DNA from: Lachnospiraceae bacterium UBA3814
GTDB taxonomy: Bacteria; Bacillota; Clostridia; Lachnospirales; Lachnospiraceae
Direction of reading: 5' to 3'
Length of the DNA: 22,933 nt
Assembly: GCA_002368575.1 (NCBI GenBank)
Contig: DFEA01000097.1
Span: 8,771-31,703 of the forward strand
Positions within the stretch are counted from its first letter, which is position 1, and every line of letters starts with the position of its first letter. Of the stretch, positions 1 to 5,833 are shown in pieces. The notes beneath the pieces are model-generated. The model had not been told where the DNA came from, did no database searches, and was given only the letters and a program-made list of their open reading frames with translations. The translations under genes were made by a program, and so were the position numbers.

Positions 1-6
1 GAATGC

Positions 7-94
7 TTATAATAAGGGGTTGGTTAACGGTTTTTTTGACGGATGCTAAGACCCAAAAAAGCCCTCGTCAGACCAATTACTCCCCTTATTATAA
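7..94. repeat. Inverted repeat at window start
   Basis: A perfect 13-bp inverted repeat: TTATAATAAGGGG at 7-19 and its reverse complement at 82-94. It continues imperfectly inward (TTGGT against ACCAA, and TGACG at 37-41 against CGTCA at 66-70), so the whole segment can fold into a long interrupted hairpin. No clear U-tract follows in either direction. It could be the terminator of a gene left of the window or the remains of a small palindromic element. No convincing gene lies between it and 442. Confidence 0.55.
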
Positions 95-280
95 TAAAAT
101 AAGTGCAGATGTCAGAGTTAATTACTCTCTAACAACTACACTTTTATGGTACTAATAAAGCACCCGCGAAGAGTGCTGATAGCTTTAAAAAGAAATCGGG
201 AACATCGACATGTCCTGATCTGCATAAATTGTGAGGTGATATCGCGGAAAGAAACAACAGGGGATCACAGTGAAACCTCC

Positions 281-309
281 TTTACAAATCTATTGCGCTC
301 TATTATAAT
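281..309 (+). promoter_or_regulatory. Promoter for the XRE-TetR regulator
   Basis: TTTACA (281-286), a 17-nt spacer, then TATAAT (304-309), a near-consensus housekeeping promoter. It predicts a start near 316 and a leader of about 125 nt before the ATG at 442. The leader holds a 10-codon ORF (413-445) whose stop overlaps the regulator start as ATGA, but it has only a weak ribosome binding site. Confidence 0.6.
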
Positions 310-441
310 CAGGCACAAAAAAAGAAGGCAGGATATTCATTGCCGCTATATAAAATATAGTAATGGAGATCTGCTATAGCTAAGAAGCTGTTACCCAAAG
401 AAGAAAACATCTATGAAGCAGCATAATAGGATTGAAACAGC

Positions 442-1518
442 ATGACCTTTGGTGAAAAAATAAGATATTTACGTAAGCTGATCCCTTTATCGGTCGAGGA
501 GGTCTCGGAGCTTACAGGGATCCCGAAAAACACTCTGTACAGATATGAAAGGACGGATGCTGCCCCGAGGTCGGGGAAAAGATGTGATATCCTGGCAGAG
601 CTGTTCGGATGCGGGACGGAGGCTCTTACGGACGATTCCGCAAGGGTTAAGCCGGCTGATTTTAAGAACAGGATCAAGGGCCTGCGTTCAGCCAAAGGGC
701 TATCCGTGACGGAGGTTTCCGAGGTTACGGGGATCACTTCATATAAGGATATGGAATCCGGAAGGCTTATCCCGGATACACTGGAAGAGTATAAGGCGCT
801 TTCGGGAGTGCTCGGATGCCGGGTATCATATCTTGTGCTGGGTGATGAACGGTTTGAGGGCCATACCGGGGATGAGGCCGAAGCCTGCAGTGAAAATGCG
901 GAGAGCCTGCGCACTGCTGAAAGGCGGGCTGAGATGCTGGAAACGGCCTTCAGGCTCTTTACAGAAAGGAATATCGATTCGGTAAGCCTTGCCGATATAA
1001 CAGAGGCCTGCGGACGCGGCAGGATCTCGCTTTACAGATACTTTAATTCAAAGATTGCCCTTGTCATGGAGCTGGCAGTAAAGAAGTGGACTGAATTCCG
1101 CAATGAGAACCAGAGAAGGCTCCCGGATTTAGAGGAGAAATGCGCACGCGAATTATTTGAATTTTATCTGGACTCTTTTCTGGAGCTGTACCGCAGGCAC
1201 CAGGAGCTCTTAAGGTTCAATCAGTTCTTTAATGTATATATAAGGTCCGAGAAGGCAGGAGCCGATGATCTGAAGCCGTATCAGGAGATGATAGGTGAAT
1301 TCAGGAAACCGTTTCATATAATGTATGAAAAGGCAAAGAAGGATCGAACCATAAGGACTGATGAGTCCGAGGACGAGATGTTCAGCACTACCCTTCACCT
1401 GATGCTGGCGGTGGTCACCAGATACGCTGTAGGGCTTGTATATAAGCCTGAGAAGGATTACGATCCTGAGAAGGAGCTGTTGAAGCAGAAGAAGGCTCTG
1501 ATGACGATGTATACATAG
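442..1518 (+). CDS. XRE-XRE-TetR fusion transcriptional regulator
   Basis: A 358-residue cytoplasmic DNA-binding protein with an unusual layout. Residues about 4-58 form an XRE/Cro-type helix-turn-helix (KIRYLRKLIPLSVEEVSELTG, then LYRYE). Residues about 74-130 look like a second, degenerate copy (RIKGLRSAKGLSVTEVSEVTG). From about residue 158 a TetR domain begins, with the recognition region DITEACGRGRISLYRYFNSK, followed by an all-helical C-terminal half of the size expected for a TetR ligand-binding and dimerisation domain. A typical TetR protein is about 200 residues, so the N-terminal extension is the odd part. The start is the ATG at 442, with AGG at 428-430 as a weak ribosome binding site. 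It is transcribed alone, between its own promoter and a strong terminator. Target and ligand are unknown. Confidence 0.85.
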   Translation: MTFGEKIRYLRKLIPLSVEEVSELTGIPKNTLYRYERTDAAPRSGKRCDILAELFGCGTEALTDDSARVKPADFKNRIKGLRSAKGLSVTEVSEVTGITSYKDMESGRLIPDTLEEYKALSGVLGCRVSYLVLGDERFEGHTGDEAEACSENAESLRTAERRAEMLETAFRLFTERNIDSVSLADITEACGRGRISLYRYFNSKIALVMELAVKKWTEFRNENQRRLPDLEEKCARELFEFYLDSFLELYRRHQELLRFNQFFNVYIRSEKAGADDLKPYQEMIGEFRKPFHIMYEKAKKDRTIRTDESEDEMFSTTLHLMLAVVTRYAVGLVYKPEKDYDPEKELLKQKKALMTMYT

Positions 1519-1558
1519 ACGCAGGCTCCCGTCAGTATCCGCCAATTCCATCATGGCC

Positions 1559-1620
1559 GGTAACGGTTCGCCCAAGGGGTGAACTGTTACCGCAGGCGTT
1601 TCAGTATTTTATTATTTTTT
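1559..1620 (+). terminator. Rho-independent terminator after the XRE-TetR gene
   Basis: A 15-bp stem (1559-1573 with 1577-1591, two G-U pairs) with a 3-nt loop, followed after a short spacer by a T-rich tract (1599-1620). The stem sequence GGTAACGGTTC is shared with the 72-bp repeats at 10551 and 12649, so this terminator appears to use the same hairpin module. Confidence 0.75.
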
Positions 1621-1701
1621 TATTTTTATGTTTAAAATTGATAAAAACTATGCTAGTATTATGTAAATATGATTATAGCTTAGAGTAGTTGAGGTAATGA
1701 T

Positions 1702-2625
1702 ATGAGGCTTGTTACAAGAAGCGATTTTGATGGCCTGGTGTGCGCGATGATCCTTAAGGAGATGGGGCTTGTCGATGATATCAAATTTGTACATCCCAAG
1801 GATGTTCAGGACGGAAAGATCGAGCTTTCGGAGAATGATATAACGACAAACCTTCCGTATGATCCGAGGGTGGGTCTTTGCTTTGATCATCATGAGTCCG
1901 AGCTTTCCAGGAATTCGGGGGCTGTGGCCGAGGGCAGATGGATAATAGAGAAGGATGCCAGAAGCGCTGCCAGGGTAGTATATAATTATTATAAGAAGCA
2001 GAATAACCTGGAGAGGATCTCCGATGAGATAATGGCCGCCGTGGACAAGGGCGACAGCGCTGATTTTACCATGGATGAGGTCAAGGAGCCTAAGGACTGG
2101 GTCCTTATGAATTTCCTTATGGATGCCCGTACAGGGCTGGGAAGGTTCCATGATTTCAGGATATCCAATTATGACCTGATGATGGAGCTTATTGATTACT
2201 GCCTCGATCACAGCATAAAGGATGTTCTGAAGCTTCCCGATGTCAAGGAAAGGGTGGATATGTACTTCGAGCAGCAGGAGAAGTTCAGGGCCCAGCTTGA
2301 GAGGATATCCAGACAGGAGGGACGCTGCGTTATAGTAGATCTCAGGAACGAGGATATAATCTATACCGGCAATCGTTTCCTTATCTATACCATGTTCCCG
2401 GATGCGTATTTCTCCATTCATGTAGCATGGGGCTTTAAGAGGCAGAATACGGCGGTAATGATCGGGAAGTCGATCTTTAAGGATTCGCCGGACGTTGACA
2501 AGAATATCGGGGATATCTGCCTTAAGTACGGCGGAGGCGGGCATAAGAACGCCGGGACCTGCCAGCTTGACAACGATAAGGTAGATGAGCTTCTGCCCGA
2601 TATCCTTCAGTATTTTAATTCTTAA
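1702..2625 (+). CDS. DHH/DHHA1-family phosphoesterase
   Basis: A 307-residue cytoplasmic protein of the DHH superfamily, metal-dependent enzymes that cut phosphodiester or phosphoanhydride bonds (nanoRNA, cyclic dinucleotide or polyphosphate hydrolases). Visible motifs are the N-terminal SDFDG (Asp8, Asp10), FDHHE with Asp62-His63-His64 for Mn2+ binding, and GGGGHKNAG (277-285), the DHHA1 substrate-binding signature. At about 300 residues it is a compact two-domain member without the PAS and GGDEF parts of GdpP. The substrate cannot be told from sequence; relatives are often annotated as exopolyphosphatase or oligoribonuclease. The start ATG at 1702 has TGAGGT 8-9 nt upstream. TTGATA at 1638 may be part of its promoter, but I see no convincing -10 at the right distance. 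It is monocistronic and convergent with the next gene. Confidence 0.85.
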   Translation: MRLVTRSDFDGLVCAMILKEMGLVDDIKFVHPKDVQDGKIELSENDITTNLPYDPRVGLCFDHHESELSRNSGAVAEGRWIIEKDARSAARVVYNYYKKQNNLERISDEIMAAVDKGDSADFTMDEVKEPKDWVLMNFLMDARTGLGRFHDFRISNYDLMMELIDYCLDHSIKDVLKLPDVKERVDMYFEQQEKFRAQLERISRQEGRCVIVDLRNEDIIYTGNRFLIYTMFPDAYFSIHVAWGFKRQNTAVMIGKSIFKDSPDVDKNIGDICLKYGGGGHKNAGTCQLDNDKVDELLPDILQYFNS

Positions 2626-2643
2626 CCGGTTTTAAAGGTGCGT

Positions 2644-2679
2644 AAAAGGCATTGTCCCCGCGGGATGGTGCCTTTTTTT
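2644..2679 (+). terminator. Terminator between convergent genes
   Basis: A long stem (2644-2658 with 2662-2676, G-U pairs in the middle, loop CGC) ending in T7 on the plus strand and T4 on the minus strand. It terminates the DHH gene and could also serve the dehydrogenase coming from the right. Confidence 0.8.
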
Positions 2680-2684
2680 ATCGC

Positions 2685-2798
2685 AGGGCCGCCGATAGGA
2701 AAATGTCAGCTGAAGCTGACCGGCGGCCCGCGGGCGAGCAGGGTACGATTTCATCTCCCCTACCCGATTCACAGGGCAGCCGATAGGAAAATGTCAGC
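2685..2798. repeat. Direct repeat pair around the dehydrogenase 3' end
   Basis: GCCGATAGGAAAATGTCAGC occurs at 2691-2710 and again at 2779-2798; with six more left-hand bases only one mismatch is added. The right copy contains the stop codon of the minus-strand dehydrogenase (2794-2796). The left copy lies in a larger hairpin: 2686-2694 pairs with 2721-2729, and inside it GTCAGC pairs with GCTGAC (2705-2720). A further GGGTA/TACCC hairpin lies at 2741-2765. No ORF fits this stretch. Confidence 0.75.
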
Positions 2799-3516
2799 CG
2801 ACCCAGCCTCCGTCAAGTGTAATGATCTGACCGGTCAGGTAGGTATTGTTTTCACAGAGAGTGTATACAAGCTCTGCCACCTCCGAAGGCTGTCCCATCC
2901 GGTTTGCCGGGATCTCTTCAATTATCGCGTCAAGCTCTTCCCTTGAATAGGTATTGTTCATATCGGTATCGATAAGCCCGCAGGCAACGGCATTTACCTG
3001 GATGTTGCTGGGTGCGAGCTCCTTCGCGAGGGCTTTTGTGAAGGCGTTAAGCCCGCCCTTTGAGGCCGAGTACGCGACCTCCATTGAGGCGCCGGAATTT
3101 CCCCAGACCGAGGATATGTTTATGATCCTTCCCGATTTTTTTCTGAGCATGAGCGGGATCGCAAGCCTGCTGAAATAGAAGGCTGCGTTTAAATTGGTGC
3201 CGATTACCCTGTCCCAGTCCCGGGGACTCATGTCCTGCAGCAGTCCGCTGTAAGCGATCCCCGCGTTATTTATGAGCACATCCAGGTCGTCTACCCTTTC
3301 AAATACTGTCTCCGCGGTTTTATATACGGAGACATCTCCGGTAAAGGCTTCAGCCGAGATCCCGTAGCGTTTTGAAAGCCGGGAGGCAAGCCCGGACAAC
3401 TCCTCCCCTGACTGTCTGCAGACCAGGATAAGGTCATAGCCATGGGAGGCAAAGACCTGAGCGAGCGCCGAGCCGATACCCCGGGAAGCGCCGGTTATGA
3501 GAGCTTTTTTATTCAT
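2794..3516 (-). CDS. Short-chain dehydrogenase/reductase, FabG-like
   Basis: A 240-residue classical SDR, a soluble NAD(P)H-dependent carbonyl reductase. Motifs in order: TGASRGIG (residues 8-15, dinucleotide binding), NNAG (83-86), Asn108/Asn110 region, catalytic Ser136 in IISS context, Tyr149 and Lys153 in YSASK, and a C-terminal GQIITLDGGW. This full set argues for an active enzyme. FabG (3-oxoacyl-ACP reductase) is the nearest common label, but there are no fatty-acid synthesis genes beside it. Related stand-alone SDRs in Firmicutes include YmfI, the elongation factor P 5-aminopentanone reductase, which is a fair alternative. AGGAGG lies 5 nt before the ATG. It is transcribed leftward, its upstream region is the large palindrome at 3534-3820, and its stop codon lies inside a short repeat. 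Confidence 0.85.
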   Translation of the reverse strand: MNKKALITGASRGIGSALAQVFASHGYDLILVCRQSGEELSGLASRLSKRYGISAEAFTGDVSVYKTAETVFERVDDLDVLINNAGIAYSGLLQDMSPRDWDRVIGTNLNAAFYFSRLAIPLMLRKKSGRIINISSVWGNSGASMEVAYSASKGGLNAFTKALAKELAPSNIQVNAVACGLIDTDMNNTYSREELDAIIEEIPANRMGQPSEVAELVYTLCENNTYLTGQIITLDGGWVG

Positions 3517-3533
3517 GCTGTCCTCCTGGATCA

Positions 3534-3820
3534 GGGCAATCGCTTAATGCCCTCATAACCCCGGCGGGATATGCAGATCATAAAAAGTCCGGATCTGAGC
3601 TTTTGCAAAACTCACTTAACGAAAAGCGATTTTTATAGAAAACCTTTCAACCCTGTTTGAGCTCGCATACTAAATTCCCTCGATAATTGTGAAGCGAGTT
3701 GTTGAAAGGTTTTCTGTTTATAAAAATCGATTTGAGTTTAGTGAGTTTGCAGCCGCGAAGAGACGGAATTTCTTATGATCTGCATATCCCGCACAACCGT
3801 CAGGTATTAAGCGATTGCCC
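3534..3820. repeat. 287-bp imperfect palindrome between divergent genes
   Basis: The ends are a perfect 15-bp inverted repeat (3534-3548 and 3806-3820). Further perfect blocks pair inward in register: 19 bp (CGGGATATGCAGATCATAA at 3565-3583 with 3773-3791), GCAAAACTCAC/GTGAGTTTGC (3605-3615 with 3741-3750), CGATTTTTATA (3627-3637 with 3719-3729) and 15 bp (3637-3651 with 3701-3715). The centre has a small GCTCGC/GCGAG hairpin (3661-3666 with 3694-3698). Diverged stretches separate the blocks. It codes for nothing visible. No target-site duplication is evident, so a small non-autonomous mobile element (MITE) is possible but unproven. It begins 17 bp upstream of the dehydrogenase start. Confidence 0.85.
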
Positions 3821-3841
3821 TTTTGAAGCTTTTGGCAGATA

Positions 3842-3870
3842 TTGTTTTATCTTACGCTTTTTGATAAAAT
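3842..3870 (+). promoter_or_regulatory. Promoter for trxB-metF-metH
   Basis: TTGTTT (3842-3847), 17-nt spacer, TAAAAT (3865-3870). It lies just beyond the palindrome and predicts transcription starting near 3877, immediately before the hairpin at 3880. Confidence 0.5.
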
Positions 3871-3879
3871 ACTAAAATA

Positions 3880-3912
3880 CCCGGAAAAAGCATATATTTT
3901 TTCCGGGGTTTT
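3880..3912 (+). terminator. Terminator-like hairpin in the trxB leader
   Basis: CCCGGAAAAA (3880-3889) pairs perfectly with 3898-3907 over an 8-nt loop and is followed by GTTTT. It may end transcription arriving from the palindrome, or act as an attenuator for trxB-metF-metH. The U-tract is short, so termination is not certain. I see no SAM or cobalamin riboswitch signature in this leader. Confidence 0.45.
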
Positions 3913-3929
3913 GTCAAACGGCAGGTACA

Positions 3930-3964
3930 GGGAAATGATCCGGTCCGAAAGGCGGATCGGCGCG
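3930..3964 (+). repeat. Hairpin repeat, module B, in the trxB leader
   Basis: Shares GGAAATGATCCG and CGGATCGGCGCG with the repeats in the butyrate operon (20941, 22887; close variant at 17820). The stem GATCCG (3937-3942) pairs with CGGATC (3953-3958), with a GAAA tetraloop closed by CC/GG inside. It lies 23-50 nt before the trxB ribosome binding site. Confidence 0.7.
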
Positions 3965-3992
3965 GTTCATACAGGTTTGCTAAGGAGGGTTT

Positions 3993-4907
3993 ATGGAAAA
4001 GATCTATGATGTGATAATAGTCGGTGCGGGACCCGCGGGTATGACGGCCGCCATATACGGAAAGCGGGCTGAGCTTTCGACTCTGCTTATAGAGAGGAAC
4101 TTCATGGGAGGAGGACAGATCCTCAACACCTATGAGGTCGATAATTATCCCGGCTTTCCCGGCATCAACGGCTTTGACCTGGGTACTAAGTTTTCGGAGC
4201 ATGTGGATAAGATGGAGGCCGAGAGGGTCTCTGAGGAGGTAAAGGCCATGGCTCTTGAGGGCGAGATCAAGGTCATAACTACTGAGGAGAACGAGTATAA
4301 GGGCCGCACGGTCATACTGGCGACAGGGAATTCACCTAAGAAGCTGGGCGCTCCGGGAGAGGAGAGGCTTGCGGGAATGGGAGTTTCCTATTGCGCCACC
4401 TGTGACGGAGCCTTCTTTAAAAATAAAGTAACAGCTGTTATCGGAGGCGGTGACGTTGCGGTAGAGGATGCGATCTTTCTGGCAAGGGGCTGTACGAAGG
4501 TTTATCTTATCCACCGCAGAAATGAGCTGAGAGCGGCAAAGTCACTTCAGACCGCACTTTTCAATACGCCCAATATAGAATGCGTATGGGACAGCGTGGT
4601 CACGGAGATAAAGGGAGAGGAGAAGGTCTCCTCTGCCATCGTGCAGAATGTTAAGACAAAGGAGCTGACAGAGCTTACCCTGGACGGTGTCTTCGTAGCC
4701 GTCGGCAATGAGCCGAATGCTGAATACATAAAGGGCATCGACTGCGATGAAAAGGGCTATATCAGGGCCGGCGAGGACTGTGTTACCAGTGTGAAGGGTG
4801 TTTTTGCGGCGGGAGATATCAGAAGCAAGCGTTTACGGCAGATAACCACCGCTGTTGCGGATGGTGCAAACGCCATAACCTCGGTACAGGATTTCCTTTT
4901 ACGGTAA
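3993..4907 (+). CDS. trxB: Thioredoxin reductase
   Basis: A 304-residue FAD- and NADPH-dependent flavoprotein that reduces thioredoxin in the cytoplasm; the length is normal for the bacterial low-molecular-weight family. Visible elements are the FAD-binding GAGPAGM (residues 11-17), the redox-active CATC (Cys134 and Cys137), the second nucleotide-binding fold GGGDVAVE with HRR further on (as in NADPH-specific members), and a C-terminal GVFAAGDI FAD motif. AAGGAGGG lies about 4-5 nt before the ATG. It is the first gene of a tight operon with metF and metH, only 23 nt before metF. The link may simply be shared redox demand; a direct role in keeping methionine synthase reduced is speculation. 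The leader holds a terminator-like hairpin and a repeat module. Confidence 0.95.
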   Translation: MEKIYDVIIVGAGPAGMTAAIYGKRAELSTLLIERNFMGGGQILNTYEVDNYPGFPGINGFDLGTKFSEHVDKMEAERVSEEVKAMALEGEIKVITTEENEYKGRTVILATGNSPKKLGAPGEERLAGMGVSYCATCDGAFFKNKVTAVIGGGDVAVEDAIFLARGCTKVYLIHRRNELRAAKSLQTALFNTPNIECVWDSVVTEIKGEEKVSSAIVQNVKTKELTELTLDGVFVAVGNEPNAEYIKGIDCDEKGYIRAGEDCVTSVKGVFAAGDIRSKRLRQITTAVADGANAITSVQDFLLR

Positions 4908-4930
4908 TGTATGAAAACGGGCGGAGCAAT

Positions 4931-5833
4931 ATGAAGATCATTGATATTCTGAAAAAACCTGAGTTTGGTCTTTCCTTTGAGGTCTTTCCGCCGAAGAAGG
5001 AGACGGGCTATGAAAGTGTGAGGCTTGCTACGGAGGAGATCGCAAGGCTTAAGCCTTCCTTTATGAGCGTGACCTACGGAGCAGGGGGCGGAACAAGCGC
5101 CTATACCCTTAACATAGGCAAAAACATAAAGGACAAGTACGGTGTCCCCCTTTTAGCGCATCTTACCTGTATCTCCTCAGACAGGGAGAAGGTCCGCGCT
5201 CAGATAGAGGCGATGAAGGAGGCCGGGATCGAAAACGTCATGGCTCTGAGAGGGGATATCCCTGCGGAGATGTCGGATTCCGACAGGAGCAGCTGGGATT
5301 ATCACTATGCCATAGAGCTTGTAAGACAGCTTAAGGAAAGCGGAAAGGATTTCTGCATAGGAGGGGCCTGCTATCCCGAGGTGCATCCCGAGAGCGTAAA
5401 TCAGAGGGAGGATATAAGGCACCTGAAGGAAAAGGTCGAGGCAGGGGTCGAGTTTCTGACCACTCAGATGGTTTTTGACAACAGCCTTTTTTTCACCTTC
5501 CTCTATAAGCTCAGAGAGGCAGGCGTTACCGTTCCGGTGATCCCGGGGATCATGCCCATAACCAACGGAAATCAGGTGGAACGGGCAATAAAGCTCTCCG
5601 GTGCTTTTATGCCGCAGAGGTTCAGGGCGATAGTGGACAGGTTCGGGAATGACCCGGTGGCCATGAAGCAGGCGGGTATAATATATGCCGCGGATCAGAT
5701 CATCGATCTTTATGCCAACGGGATAACCAATGTCCATGTTTATTCGATGAACAAGCCTGACGTCGCGGCCGGGATACAGAAGAGCCTTGCCGATGTTATG
5801 AGGAGCGATGTACAGACCTGTGAATATACTTGA
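4931..5833 (+). CDS. metF: 5,10-methylenetetrahydrofolate reductase
   Basis: Reduces methylene-THF to methyl-THF, the methyl donor for MetH. The protein is a FAD-binding TIM barrel. Family marks are the N-terminal FEVFPPKKE with the catalytic Glu, the conserved ALRGDIP with the flavin-contacting Asp, and TTQMVFDN with the substrate-binding Gln. I place the start at ATG 4931 (300 residues): it has GGAG 4 nt upstream and gives MKIIDILKK, a usual family N-terminus. An in-frame ATG at 4907 overlapping the trxB stop has no ribosome binding site. The 3' end overlaps the metH frame by 26 nt, which suggests translational coupling. No SAM riboswitch precedes the operon. Confidence 0.93.
   Translation: MKIIDILKKPEFGLSFEVFPPKKETGYESVRLATEEIARLKPSFMSVTYGAGGGTSAYTLNIGKNIKDKYGVPLLAHLTCISSDREKVRAQIEAMKEAGIENVMALRGDIPAEMSDSDRSSWDYHYAIELVRQLKESGKDFCIGGACYPEVHPESVNQREDIRHLKEKVEAGVEFLTTQMVFDNSLFFTFLYKLREAGVTVPVIPGIMPITNGNQVERAIKLSGAFMPQRFRAIVDRFGNDPVAMKQAGIIYAADQIIDLYANGITNVHVYSMNKPDVAAGIQKSLADVMRSDVQTCEYT

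Noticed and set aside
146..379. 77-codon open frame on the plus strand before the XRE-TetR gene
   Set aside because: No ribosome binding site, no recognisable composition or motif, and a good promoter (281-309) lies within it. Most likely non-coding.
413..445. 10-codon leader peptide ending in an ATGA overlap with the XRE-TetR start
   Set aside because: Only a weak purine stretch precedes it and so short an ORF is expected by chance; noted but not called as a gene.
3871..3992. Cobalamin or SAM riboswitch before trxB-metF-metH
   Set aside because: The leader is only about 115 nt and shows no B12-box or S-box conserved segments.
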